A stretch of 64,000 nt of DNA from Chaunax sp. Z400 (taxonomy: Eukaryota; Chordata; Actinopteri; Lophiiformes; Chaunacidae): positions 25,672,150-25,736,149 of the forward strand of contig CM075197.1 of assembly GCA_037577475.1 (NCBI GenBank), written 5' to 3'. Shown piece after piece: positions 23,293 through 37,700 of the stretch. Position numbers and translations under genes: made by a program. Under the pieces are notes generated by a model. It was not told the origin of the DNA and did not search any database. It was given only the letters and a program-made list of their open reading frames with translations. The number at the start of each line of letters is the position of its first letter. Within the stretch, counting starts at the first letter, position 1.

Positions 23293-26200
23293 ATGATGTG
23301 CGAGGTGATGCCCACCATCTCCGAGGACGGGCGCAGCGGAGGAGGAGGAGGAGGCGGCTCGTCTTCCCCGGCAGGGGCCGGAGGAGGGCTGGGCGGAGGG
23401 ATTGGAGGCATTGGGGGCTACCGGGATTCCCGAAGCGGTAGCGGCGGCAGCAGCGATGAGGGGGGCAGCACCGGCAACCTGGAGTCCCTGATGGTGAACA
23501 TGCTGACGGAGAGGGAGAGGCTGCTGGAGAGCCTGAGGGAGACGCAGGACAGTCTGGGGACGGCGCACCTACGCCTGCGAGAGCTGGGCCACGAGAAGGA
23601 GTCGCTCCAGAGGCAGCTGTCCATCGCCCTGCCGCAGGTATGATGACTGGGGGGGGAGCTGCACAGTAGATCATTTCAGCACCATCAGCACAATGTGGCC
23701 ATGTTGTCCCATTACAGGACACCAGAGGCCTGTTTCATAAAGCAAGCTTATCAAATAAGTCAGGCTTATTCTGGTTAGTCTGGCTTAATTTCTCTTGATT
23801 TGGTTTCATCTAGCAAGTTCAACATAGTTTAAGCTCAGTTACTATGGAAACTTATAACTACTTACTAGCCTGGTTTGGGGCAGGCTAACTGTCGTTTACT
23901 CGCAGTTATCTTAACCAGCTGAACCTGTCTGGAGTTAGTCTGGCTGGATGAGCAAGAATTGAGCTTTACGGAACTTTAAGCCTGGATTTATTTGTTAGGT
24001 TCATTCAAGTCGGATGTTGGACTTCAATCCTCGCTTCTCTAGGGTTTTTTTATTTTTATTTTATTTTTTTATGAAACAGACCTCAGGTCAGGTAAGGTGA
24101 ATGAACTCAAACGCGTCATGCTGCAACTTTTTTTCTGCTTGATACTAAAGGAAAACTCAACTTGTTTATGTCCCACTGCGTAGATTAAACAGACATTTAA
24201 TATCATGAGAAATGGCAGATTGCAGCATCTGGAGACAGTAAACAACAACAAAGTACTTTACATTAGAAATAAAAGGCATTGAGATGACGTATAAACACAA
24301 TGTAAAACAATATATAAAGCGTTTAGGTAGAAATGACACGGATTTAAATAGAAAATAAAAGAAATAATTAAGACAACAGTAAAAGTTGCAGTGCAGTGTA
24401 ATAACAGTAATCAGTGGATTGAATAAAAGTCAAACAGAAAAGAAGTGAGAGTTGGTCATTCCCTTCTACCCTCACCTTACATTCTTATTTATATTCACCC
24501 TGTAAACATAGAACCAACACTTAGATATGTCCATAAATGTTGTCATAGGAAAAACAGCTGTTCCAAAAGACTCACTGTTTCCTGTTCTACTGGGTGGTTT
24601 CCTCCCAAAATGTAATCACACGTTCCCCCGATGCCAATCTCTGATAAAAGTGTAATGCTAGATCTGTCTTTAACTTCTTGAGTTGAATGGTTGCCTTCAG
24701 GGTCCTCACAATGTTAAATAGTAAAGTCAGTAAATAAAAATCGTGGCTCCACCTCTTTGTCTGGATCCACTCCAACATGTAATGGTTCCTTTCCTTTGGT
24801 GCTGATCTGTCATTAGCTGAAATGTACGAGAGGAAACGGTCTGACAGGCCTTATCTATATTAAAAACATATTTTTTAAATAGAAAATAGTGAAAATGATC
24901 AGTTTTCTTATCGGCCATGAGAAGCAGCTAATTATTGATGATCTTATCAGCTGGGAAAAAATCCATTGTGTGCATCCTTAGCTGTATTAAATAGTCATTA
25001 GGTTAAAATAGTGGTATTTAAACTGAAATTAGGATTTTAGACTGCAATTAATACAACAAATATTTCTCAAAGTGTATATATTAGAGTACAAATACCTCAT
25101 ACTGTAAGTAATTTGTAATTAAAATAAGGAATACTTCAAAAAATACTAATTCAAATTATTTAAAGCTAAAACTTAGCCCTAAATTTAGAAAACGTAAAAT
25201 ATTGGAAAATAGCTTCATTTTACTAATAAAATCAATAATAAAATAAAAAATTTTGGCTGATGTTGTTCAGATTGAGCGAAGATTTCTCATTAAATCTGCT
25301 GAAAATCTTTTTCACGTGCACCCCATGAATATTTTTTCATCCAGATGGTTAGAAGGGTCTTTGAGGATGTTCAGTGTTTTAAAACAACCTTGTTTTTTTT
25401 GTTTTTTTTCAAAGATCGTCATGCGTCCTTTTGGAAAAACGAACGCTCGGCTTTGTGAAACATGGAGACGATGGCAGAAGTTGCCTTTTCCCCTCTGTAG
25501 AACAGAAGCCAGTCATTATATCATCCCATCCCGGCTCTGTAGAGCTAATCGTTTCCTAATTCCACTCCACATACAAAGGCTCCATCTCTGTTTTCAGGCA
25601 GGATGCCCCTGGCGGCGACGGTGCCTCCATCGCTGTTACTTCCTATTTTTCACTGTCGCTACGGCTGAAAAAAATCAGGATGTGATAACAGCTGTAGCAG
25701 AGCTGCACATTTTGACAGAGCGGCTGGACATTTAAAGGCCGTATTACCTCAGTGGGAGGAGATCGATATGGTGCACACATCTGCAGAAACGCAGATACAG
25801 AGGAACGAGTGGAGTGATGCGATGCTTTCTACTGTAGATGAGTTCACTGAGTTTGTCTGTGTGTGTTGCCAAGAGAGGAAAACAGGAGCGAGGGATGGAG
25901 AGAGAGACAGCGTGGCACAGAGAGAGAGAAACCTGAGAGAGAGAGAGAGAGAAACAAATCAAGCTGTTTGTATATTCCTACATGCTGTGAAGGTGGCGTC
26001 AGGAGCCTGAGTGAGATGAGGAAGAGATGGATGAAGGAGGAGAGTCGCAGGAAAGGAGTAAGAGGAGAGAGGAGGGTGGAAGGTGTCTGGTGATGGACGC
26101 CCATCTCACTCGAATTAATCCCAGAGTTATGACATTGAACGCACCCGTCTGTACACAGCAATCTCCTCCCTGATCCTTCCTCCTCCATCTTTTTCATCTC

Positions 26201-26423
26201 TTCACTTTCCATCCTCGGCTCAGGAGCCGGTCACAGGCTGTGTTAAGACGACTTAAAGGAGGACGGGAGGTGAGGCGCCTGTTTGTCCCCGTGTGGGTAA
26301 AGCGATCGCTGGTAACACAGAGCGAAGGTAACAGCAGCGCCTCGAACGCATCAGCGCCTTTTAATGGCTCGTTTGCATAAGCGTTTTTGAGAAGGCACAC
26401 GATCTGGCTCACACACGGCCGTG

Positions 26424-26484
<61 letters not shown>

Positions 26485-29400
26485 ACATGTGTATCACGAG
26501 TGGAGGACGATGAGTGCACAGCATCTAGGCACAACGGATGTGTGTGTGGTGATGTTTTTTTAACGCCACACGGCACCTGGAAGTTAAGACTCCCCTCGAG
26601 TGACTTGGAAAATGTCACTCCTCCTCTCTCTGTTGATCCGCTGCCATGGTTACCACTTAGTTTGACCGAAGGCAACAGATTTTTAAAGATAGCTATCATG
26701 CAATCCTAAACTCACATCACGCATAATTGGATTAAATTACACAAAATCACAACCGGACTGCTGTGGAAACTGGAAATATGACCTGGACCGATTCCAGTTC
26801 CATGCATGTCTGTTTTAGCCTCCAGGGCGTTTGTTTTAATGACAGAGCGAACGCACAGATAGTCCCGCTTATTGTGCAATTAAAGCAATTTCAGATGCAA
26901 CACATGCAATAAACCTGGTTGTTATATTTTATATATTGAGGCCCGGTTTAAGAGTCTCGGCGGTCGTAAAACTGCGAGCGCCGTGTTGCATATGGCAAAG
27001 GTTCTACTGTATGTGCTGCTCAGCTGGTTCTTAGTGAGTCACGTCCTCTTTAAGAGAGATGTAGCTTGCATGTCTGTGCACGTTTGGTTAATGCAGTGAA
27101 ATTCTTTGAATGTCGGTTTGCTCACGAAATCGAGTTCTGGTTGAGTTGTGTGGGCTGATGGGAAATGTTGGCAGTTAACGTTTAAGCCGCAGTCGATTTG
27201 TTTGTTGTCGTGTTTGGTGGTTTCTAATTCTGTGCAACAGGAGGTAATTTCCAGTCCAGACAGGGACGTATTAAGGAAAGGGGCCCTGGAAGCTGATTGG
27301 CCACCCAAGGCGCCGCCACGTTTCTATCCCCCGCCATGAATGAAGTGAGGGGGGGATACAGGAAAGGCGTAACGTTTCATTTCTGGAGCATAACTCAAAA
27401 AAAGTTTAAGATTTTTACCATTTAGGAACGTTATCATTTGGATTTTTTTTTCTCGTTTTTCCGTTTCCATGGTTACATGATGAATTTAGGCTCATTCTGT
27501 GAATGGGGGGCAACTTTTAAAAAAAAGGACTATCTTAAAGACGACATGTTTTGAGATGAATCAAATTATTACAGAAAATCTGGACCGGAATTAACAAACA
27601 GTTAAAGGAGTCATATTTTACAAGTCTTACATCACTGTCTGGGAATTCTTTTCTTTTCTTTTCTTTCTTTTCATCTCTTGGGTTACTGGCACTCAACCTG
27701 TCTCCTCTACTTGTCTGTGAGTGAAGCGTGGTTAAGCCACGCCCTCGGGTACTGGCATGTACTGGAGAGGCACCTTTTGATATTTTGGGAATCATAAGAA
27801 TCTTATTAATTAAATTTTTTTTTTTTGGAAACTTTCTAACTTTCTTCTATGAAATGCACCTGTGTTGGGGATCCTGAGTATTTCATGCCTGGTATGATTG
27901 GCTGTCTGCACAGCGAGAGCACAGTGTAGGCGGGTATGAGTATTTCCTGTATTTAAGTGTTAGTTTCTGTTATACAATAAAGACTTATCCAACTCCATGG
28001 ATACCTCATTTTATCTTTTCTCACTTTTATCCTCAGGCACATCTTGAAATGTACAAATTGATTAATTGATACCTCTGATCACTAATGCTCTGTATCCAAC
28101 CAAATGTTCTGAACTTTGTTGCAGCCCCATCAGTGAATCTTTAATTCCTCATTTCAAACAGTTCATATTTATTCATCTGATCTCTTGTACAGGATGTTCT
28201 GAACATTATTTCATTTCTCATTAAATACTCATTTTCATTCATTTTAGGAGCATGGCCTCATTTGTTGGTTAAAATGTTTTTAAAAAATCTTTTTTTTCTT
28301 TTACACTTTTCACTCCTCTGCTAGCTTGTTACTAATCCCTCCATCTGTAAAACCTGCAAAGCCACACTTGTACCCGCACCCTGAGGGAACTGTGGGAACC
28401 AGAGGAAGTCGGTCACCAGTTGAAGTTAAAACACACAGGGCAGGTTCAGGGAACGTAGGAAAGTACAGCACTTCATTATAAAGTCATTTGTGGATGCAGC
28501 GAACCTTCCTTCCAGTGTGTCATCATGACCTCATGCAGCAGCAGCAGCAGACTCAATAACTGCGCCCTCTTGCGACCCTTGCAGGAGTTTGCAGTGCTGA
28601 CCAAAGAGCTGAACCTCTGCCGGGAGCAGCTGCTGGAGAGAGAGGAGGAGATAGCAGAGCTGAAGGCAGAGAGGAACAACACACGAGTCAGTACTCCTTC
28701 GTCTGTTTAACATTATCCTCCTTTTATTTGAGACCAGTTTATGACGCATGAGGTACCGTGGGGACGTTTTTATTGGACGTGAGCCGTGTGTGTTTCCAGC
28801 TGCTGCTCGAACATCTGGAGTGCCTGGTGTCCCGTCACGAGCGCAGCCTGAGGATGACCGTGGTGAAGAGGCAGGCCCAGTCCCCAGCCGGGGTCTCCAG
28901 CGAGGTGGAGGTCCTGAAGGCCCTCAAGTCCCTGTTTGAGCACCACAAAGCTCTGGACGAGAAGGTGAGGGAAAGACTGCGGGTGGCTCTGGAGCGAGTG
29001 GCGTCCCTGGAGGAAGAGCTGCAGTCCTCGTCCCAAGAGGTGAGTCCACGTTTTGTGGTTTTTCCGCAGGTTTTCGGTGGATTAGTGACGCCGTCTCCCC
29101 TGATGGTTCTCCTCCATCTCATTTTAGGTCGTATCTTTAAGGGAACAAATCAAGCGAAGGCAGCAAGGACTCGACAACGGCAAAGAGGTAATTTTTCAGA
29201 TTCATTACGTTTTTCCTAAAGAACGCGAAACATCACCGTCAGCAAAAAACAAAACCATATTTCTCCAAGAGCGATGAGTCAGCGAATCACCATAAGAAGT
29301 CTTCTGATCCATGGTGGTCCTGTTGTGGTCCTCTTGACCACCTGTCCCGAGAGAAGAGTCTCTAACTTTGTCGAAAATTCAGGGGCCACACCGAAAGCGA

Positions 29401-29641
29401 ATTTCACAGTGATGTCACCATCTCCTCCAGTCGGGAAGTGCCGCTCCTGTTGCCTAGCAACATCGACAGCTAGAGTTGATTAGTTGATAAGAAGTCGTAA
29501 AGTTGTATAGTGGTAATAATAGCTTTGGTGTAGCGGTAGTAAAAGTATTACATTCCGTTGTAGTAAAAGGTGTCGTGGTACTAGTAGTAATAATAGTAGT
29601 AGCCGTAACATTTATTGTAATTAAACCTGTTGTAGTACAAC

Positions 29642-29680
<39 letters not shown>

Positions 29681-31610
29681 TTATCCCCTAAAGTGATGCT
29701 GTTTCTATCTTTTAACTACATTTATTGCCAGAAAACTACTTCAGATACTTTAACATAAATAATATCAGATTCACTTTTTACCAAAGTCATATTTTACTAT
29801 GATATTTTACCTGCTAAGTGTCTGAAATAAGTGACTTAATGTTCCTTTAACTTTGATCATCTGTAATTTTGATGAAAATACGAGAGGAGTTTGGTTGTTT
29901 TTTTTACAAACTGAAACGCTCCAGGAGTTTTTCTTCCAGAACAAATTTCAGGCTTAAAAAACTGTATTTTGAAATCATGTCAGCACATTTTAAACTACTC
30001 AACACTAAATTAAGATATATCTTCATTCAGCGGCTTCCCAACGGGCCGTCCTCCATCTTGGACGACTCGGACGTGGACAGGCAGAGAGAGGGCGAGATCG
30101 AGCGGCAGAGGTCAGAGCTGGGACAGCTGAAGGAGAGACTGGCCCTCATGTGCAGACAGGTACGGGACTCTGAGACGCTCCTATGCTCTAATGCTTTTCA
30201 CCAAAACAAACACCGGCCGGACAGACAACGACGCCCCCGTGTCTCACCCTGTCACCTCTCCTCCCCCCGTCAGGTCGGGGAGATCGAGGAGCAGCTGACG
30301 TCCGCCAGGAGGGAGCTGGCCCGATCGGAGGAGGCCAACCAGAAACTCCAGAGGGACGTGAAAGAGGTGAGACTGACACCAAAAGCGCCGCCATGTGTGT
30401 GTCTGTCGCAGCGGCACGGAGAGTGTATTTCACTCATCCTCACAGAGATGTGTAACAGTTCGCTATGGTAACAAAGCCATTTGCCTACTTGGCAGCGGCG
30501 GCTGTTACTGTACACACGAGAGCCTCTACCCGGTCGCCATGGCGACGGCGCTCCAGGCTCTCTCACATGGACCCTGTTAGTCAGTCTGTAGCTGGCTGAG
30601 AGGCAGTCCAGTCAATTTTACTCCGCAAACGTTTTTCCTGTAATGTCTTCTCCACTTTGTACTTCCCCTCACCTGCTACTCTTTTATGTCCCTCAGTCCC
30701 CCCCCCCTTCTCTTCTCCCCCCCTCTTGGACTTGTGCAACTACATAAGTGGATGCTTCTGAAATCTGTCAACAGCCGCTATTAACCAGTCATTATCATTC
30801 TTCAGCTAATTGCCGTTCAAGCCCAGTGGCTTCCCTTTGATCCACGTAATAAATTTTGCCACGTCCTCCTCCTCCTCCTCCTCCTCCTCTCTCCTCTCTC
30901 CCTGTCTGGCCGTCTCTCTCTCTCCTCTCCTCTCTGCGTCTGCATCAGAATCTTTCTAAATGGTTTTTTTTCCCCCCCCCCCCTCTGGATTCTCCCAGGC
31001 GCTCTGTCAAAGGGAAGACATGGAGGAGAGAATCACCACTTTGGAACGCAGGTGTGTGTGTTTTTTTTTCCTTCTTTTTCTCAGCGTTCATGAACTCTTG
31101 TTGCCCTCTTCCACGATGTGCTCACCGCCTCTGCGCCTGTCTGCCCGGTTTGTTCTGGTTTGCAGGTACCTGAGCGCCCAGAGGGAGGCGACGTCTCTCC
31201 ACGACATAAAGGATAAACTGGAGAACGAGTTGGCCAGCAAAGACTCTCTGTACAGACAGGTGGGGAAAAGCTCTCTTTCATGCCCCATGTGTGTCAGTGT
31301 TCCTGCCGGTGATTGCCGTCTTGGCGGTGCTCCACAGTTGGCACACGGAGCACGGCATCAACGCATTCTCTGTTCCCCCGGCGGCTTTAATCATGTCTGC
31401 TGCCCCCCGGCAGTCTTCTTCACTCATGCTTCAAGTTTCACCTCCACTCCCTCTCATCATGCTCTCTTTGCAGAGCGAGGAGAAGAACCGGCAGCTTCAG
31501 GAGCGTTTGGACGATGCCAAACAGAAGCTGCAGCAGACTCTGCAGAGGGCCGAGACGCTGCCTGAGATCGAGGCCCAGCTCGCTCAGAGAGTGGCAGCGC
31601 TCAACAAGGT

Positions 31611-31676
<66 letters not shown>

Positions 31677-31842
31677 GCGCCTGCAGCCAGATTAACATCG
31701 TTTTATATGATGACATTAAATCAGCAAAGATATGTGCGTGCATGTGTGCACGGATCTGTGCCTGTCGGAATATGTTCCCATGCACAGACACAACTACACG
31801 AGTGTGTGTGTGAGGGCATGTCAGCTGGTACACACAGGAATA

Positions 31843-31873
<31 letters not shown>

Positions 31874-34733
31874 AGATATGTGTGTGTCTGTCTGTGTTTG
31901 CATTACACACGAGTGAAATATTTTGTGCAAGTGGTGCCAGAAATCGTAAGCAAACAATCCGAGATGAGAGCCAAGCGCAGCCTGATCCGTGGGCGCGAAA
32001 CACGTCAAGAGCCGTACGCAGCGCAAAATACTGATTTACCCATTCAATAGCTTATTTGTTAACATGTAAGCGTTGTCATAAACATAATTCTCTCTGATGC
32101 CAATAAAACATACATTCACCCCCCTCCCAGAAGTCAGCTCTTAAATGTCGACACTTATTTCTTACATGTTCAGGCAAGATGGCTTCCCTGGAAAGATGAG
32201 ATAGATTAATGACCTGTAAGACACAGCAAAACAAACTTTTTCTGTTGCGCTCTGATCTGTACAGACATGTAACTAATTGATGGACTCTGCCAACAAGCTG
32301 TTTCCTTTGTGTTAATTTGTTTTTTGTGTCGCAACACAGCGCACGCTCTCACCCCGCTTCCTTCCTTCCTTCCTCTCCAATAATTTAGGCGGAGGAGCGT
32401 CACGGCAACTTTGAGGAGCGTCTGCGACAGATGGAGGCGCAACTGGAGGAGAAGAACCAGGAGCTACAGAGGGTGAGTCATGCTTGCTTTTCCATCTCTC
32501 TCTTTCTTTCTCCCTGTTTTCATCCTCCCCCTCTTTCATGCCGTTCCTTTTGTCGGCGCTGCAGCGGCACAAAGACGGGCTAATTTTCTAAACCCTCTAT
32601 TTGACCGCGTGCTTTCAGATAGAAATCTTTGTCTTTCGCTTTTAGTCAAGAAAAAAAAAATGCTCGCTATTAACTCTCCTCCCACCCTCCCTTTTCTTCC
32701 ACCTCGCCCCTTTTTTTTTCTTCTTCCCTTTACACTTCCGCTCTCTCTCTCCCCCCCCCAGGCCAGGCAGAGGGAGAGGATGAACGACGAACACAACAAG
32801 CGTCTCTCCGACACGGTGGACAAGCTGCTGTCTGAGTCCAACGAGAGGCTGCAGCTCCACCTGAAGGAGAGGATGGCCGCCCTGGAGGAGAAGGTGAGCC
32901 GCTCAGACGGAGGAGTTCACAGCATCTCTCCATCGTGATCAGAACCTAAATATATCTCCCTCTACCCCCTGATAAACCCCTGGTGTCAAGTATGTTCACT
33001 GGGTTCTCTGCCCTCCAGGAAGTGACCCGTTAGACCTGGAGTAAATTCCTAAATAGTCTCCCAAACGTCAGTGAATCCTGCATCCAGAACATTTACATTA
33101 ACTTCTGAACATAAGTCCAGTTTTGAGGGACGGAGATCTGCATATAAAACATATAATCACAGGTATTTGTACACAGCAGTACTGCGACTTTTACTTCAGT
33201 AAAGGATCTGAATGAGCTGCTTCTTCTTCTGCTTATTTTAATGCATAATCACCTCTTTATTTAAACACTTTCCACCCATTTTTCCTCTACATTTAATCGC
33301 CAGATACATTTGCCGAGCAGTCAGAGTCAAAGGAGGAGGATGGTTGCTTTAAACTGTGGTGATTAAGTGTCCTTTTGCAGCTAGAAAACGTCACGTGTGG
33401 AAGCAGGCTTAACTTAAACTCTGGCGCTTCAAAGAAATCTGTGTAAAAAAAAAAAAAAAAGCGTCTGGACGAGTAAACACGACGTTCTGTGTGTGGTTTA
33501 CAGATCTGCAGAGCGTCAGATCACACCACTTTAACACACATCTCATTAAAAAATATACTGTCGTTATTTTACAGCAGTAAAGCTTCTCATTCTTTCATCT
33601 CCAGAACGCCCTCTCCGAGGAACTGGCTAACATGAAGAAACTCCAGGATGATCTGCTGGCAAACAAGGTGCCTGCAGCTCCAGGCTGCATTATTAGTTTA
33701 AACCAGTGCACATATGTTCCTTTTTCTTTTTTTTTTACATCAAATCTGTCTTTTGCACTCAGGACCAGCTGATAGCGGAGCTGGAAAGGCTTCAGCTGGA
33801 GTTGGATCAGCTGAGAGCGAGGCCCGGAGGCTCTTATTCCAGGTTGGTGTCATTTATCCACGTCAGAGTTAAGCTCTTAACTGTTATTGTGAGTCTAAAT
33901 CTGTTGCACACATGTGACACATAAATGATCCAAACACCTCTTATTCTCTTCTTCACCTTCTCTTCTAGCCTCCTGTAACCCAATTAAACGTTAACATAAT
34001 GCACTTTTATACACTTTCTTCATATATTATGTCTTTAGTGTGTCTTTTTATTTAAATTCTTCTACTTCACTCTTGGTATTGGCAGCTGTACCTCTCCTTA
34101 CTTTCTATCTTTTTTTCTATCTTTCTATCTTCCCCCTACAGCGATACTTATCTGTTCATCTCATCTCGTATCATCTTATCTGTCTGTCTGTCTCTGCAGT
34201 CGCTCTTTGCCAGGTAGCGCTCTGGAGTTGAGGTATTCCCATGGAGGCGGATCCCTCCCGGCAGGCTCCACCACGCACCTGGATCCGTTTGGCAGCGCCC
34301 CCGTGGTCAGGCGGAGTCACCGGGCCCGTTGGAGCTCTGCCAGAGAGGAATCTACCAAGGTGGGAATGATCAGAAACATCCCCACCATAAAAACACATGG
34401 ATTCATTTTCATTCAACTGCTTCCTTTTTCTACCAAAACGTGACTCAGCACAGAGACTAGTTTGTGGTAAAACAACACAAATATTTAAAACCTTACTATT
34501 AGGAAGTGGAACATTTTGTTTCATTCATTCATTTGTCTTGAATTAAAAACAGTTTTGTGGTGAACTTTCCACTTGAAGTAAACTTCTTTGCTTAACACTA
34601 CGTCACAGTTTGTAACAACCTGCCCAGGGACCACGGATGAAAATGAGCTAATGAGCTAATTGGCTAACTCCGGCACATTTACATCGATGTGCAAACTAAT
34701 ATGTTGATTAATGTGCACTGTCCCTGGTAAATG

Positions 34734-34765
<32 letters not shown>

Positions 34766-37700
34766 AATGAATAAAATAAAATAAAATAAAATTTAAATAA
34801 ATAAATAAAAATAATAATAAATAAAATAATAATAAATAAAATAAAATAAAAAATTCTAAGAAGAAAAAGAATGAGAAAACATTGTCTGTTTGCACCTGAG
34901 TGACTGTCAGTAGTCACTCAGGTGTCGCCCTCGCCCCCCCGATTCCACGAAAATGCATGCATGGTTGCATATCTGAATGTTCTACATAGTCCTGCCTTAC
35001 TGCGCTGTGATTGGCTCAAAAGCAGGAACTCCATGTTGGAGGTAATGATCAGTATTTGTGAAAGGAATTAATTGATGTATGCTATAATAAGTTCTCTGTC
35101 TCACTCCATGTGTGCAGTACCCAGACTGGGAGAGCGGGGCTCTGCTGGGGACCGGGTTTGAGCCAGGCTTGGATGTGGGCTGCTCCGACGATGAGGACGA
35201 CGGGGAGCATCGGTTTGGCTCTGAGCTGCTGTCCCCCAGTGGACAGACGGACGTGCAGACCCTGGCCATCATGCTGCAGGAACAGCTGGAGGCCATCAAT
35301 AAGGAGATCAAGTAAGGAGGGAAGACACCACTGTCAGAATATGTAACTGTACTACAGTAGTTAACATCATATACTGTCTTTAAAAAACCAGACTGATCCA
35401 GGAGGAGAAGGAGAACACAGAGTTACGGGCCGAAGAGATCGAGAGCCGGGTCAGCGTGGCTCTGGACAGTCCGCCCATCCCTCCATCCTCCCTGGCGAGA
35501 GACGGCACAGGACGGGGCTTCATCCCTTCATCCATCACATCCTCCACCCTGGCCTCCCCCTCTCCCCCCAGCTCTGGACACTCCACCCCTCGTCTGCCTC
35601 ACTCCCCGGCCCGCGAGACCGACAGACAGGTACAGCTGGAGTACAGGAATGAACTTTTATTCCCGTGTGTGTTAACCTTTTTAAATTTTTTTTATCTCAC
35701 CTCATTATCAGTCTCCCTGTTTTTGCAAACAGCTCCTCCAGACAGTGAGTCATGTACATAAATCATAAGTATATCGTGCAGACAGAGAGAGAAGTTATTC
35801 TTCAACACGATGTTCGATTATGCAACTCTGAGTCAAGTGGTGAGATGAACAAAAACTATGCAGCAGTGGTTGTGAAAACTAGCCCCTGTCAAAAAACAAA
35901 AATGTGATGATAAAATGGGTAAAATCTGAGGGAGTAAAACGATAAAATGTCATCTGGTGCATCCAGTTATTTATTAATGTGTGCAGAATTATTACCAGGA
36001 GTAATAATTCATTACAATATATAATAATAATAATAATAACAGGTTCTTTAAGGTTATGGGTTTTATTTTCTTATAAGGTTCAGGTACTGTGGGACCAAAT
36101 GTTGACACTAACATTGATATAAGATGATGAGTTTACATCAGTGAAGGAGGACAAACCTCTGAAACAACATTAAAGGAACAGTTTGACATTTTAGGAAATA
36201 CTCTTGTTTGCTTTCTGTCAAAGTTTTAGACGAGTGTTGACATCAGTTCTTCTTATTATTATTATTCTTATTATTATTATTACAACTTTATTAATCCCAC
36301 TGGTGGCAAATACTTAAGAGCAGCGTGTCCACAAATAAACACAGATAAGTAAACGGGAGCTGAATAAAGTCTATAGATGAAAGGGATCAAAAAGGATAAA
36401 AGTCTTGGATAAATAACAAGATAATGACCTTAGAAAAGATTTTAAAATAAATAAATACATAAATACAGGCATAAAAAAGGACAATTAAAAAGGATCTGTG
36501 TCCTATTGAAGAGACAGGAATGAACGATTTAGAATGTTTATTATTGTTATTTATTATTATTATTAGTTAAGATACTTTGCTGTTGAGTTTTTCACATGTA
36601 TTTTTATGGCACCATGAGCACCACAAACAAATGTAGTTCCATTATAATCGAGAGAAGGTCTCATCCACTCACACCAAAACACTCTGGGAGAATAAATATG
36701 ACCATTTATCCTACTTAGAAATATGTTTTTTTTTATTTTAGGGTGAACTGTCCCTTTAAGATGATCCACATCAGAGTTCAGACCTCAGATCTTAATCCAA
36801 GAGACATTTTATCACGAGGAATGAGATGTTCCTCATGGCTCCTTTTCCATGTTTCAGAATAACAAAGATGACGATCGGGCCCTCGCTCTTCTCGACTCCA
36901 CGCCTCCTTCCACTCCTCGCGCGCTACGACTGGACAGGATGACCCTGACCCATCCGGGAGCGATGCTTGACGACCCCCGGGAGTTTCGCAGGTAAGGCAG
37001 CCACAGGTTAAACACAGCGAACACAGAGGTTTAATCCTCATCCCGTTTTTCCTCCTTCAGTGATTTCCTTCGCTCCCTCCAGTCTCTCTGCAGATGGCAG
37101 CAGCTCCAACAGCAGCCAAGATTCTCTCCACAAGTCCAGTAAGAAGAAAAGCATCAAGTCTTCCATCGGGCGGCTTTTTGGGAAGAAGGAGAAAGGAAGG
37201 ATGGGCCAACCTGGGCGGGACGGAGCTGCTTCTCTCGGTAAGCAGATGGAGGATAAGGGAGGACTGTAATCCACACCGTCAGCACTTTTATCTAAACGTG
37301 TTGCTGCTCTCCATCCTTTCCCTCTTCCAGCATCTACACCCTCTGAAGACCTGGCCTCTGGAGACCCGATAGCGATGAACAAGACCGGGACTCTGGGTCC
37401 AGCAGATAAAGACCGCCGCAGCAAGAAGAAGTTCGTAGATTATGTCACCTGTTTTCTTTCAGCCTGGGTCTCAGATTCATTTTTTTTTTTTTTTTATAGA
37501 TTTTCTTCTCTAACTCCTCCTCTTCTCACCAGGCATGAGCTCCTGGAAGAAGCATGTCGCCAAGGACTTCCCTTTGCATCTTGGGATGGACCAACTGTTG
37601 TCTCTTGGTTGGAGGTATTGTGCAGTGAAACCGAGGGGCAATATTTAAAAATCTTAAATTTAGATCCATGTTCTAACCTACGTGATGTCTGCCTCCTTCC

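Larger units (their letters stand above)
23638..28584 (+). other. ppfia3: ppfia3 coding intron 1 (4.9 kb)
   Basis: Contains a MITE-like element (23725-24084), AT-rich sequence (about 24980-25240), a purine-rich GAGA tract (25907-25954), a long GT microsatellite (26424-26483) and a repeat fragment (about 27685-27745). GC-balanced stretches at about 26270-26400 and 26790-27010 stand out as possible conserved noncoding sequence. The 160-codon frame at 25253-25735 shows no family resemblance. Confidence 0.7.

Noticed and set aside
23288..23722. 144-codon minus-strand frame over ppfia3 exon 1
   Set aside because: It is the antisense shadow of the GC-rich first coding exon; the plus strand matches liprin-alpha exactly.
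25253..25735. 160-codon plus-strand open frame in ppfia3 intron 1
   Set aside because: No family resemblance, no splice or promoter context and cysteine/phenylalanine-rich composition; length alone is not convincing.
31611..31813. Cys/Val repeat reading frames through the GT tract
   Set aside because: Products of translating a dinucleotide repeat; the same applies to frames over 26424-26483, 61891-61934 and 63227-63279.
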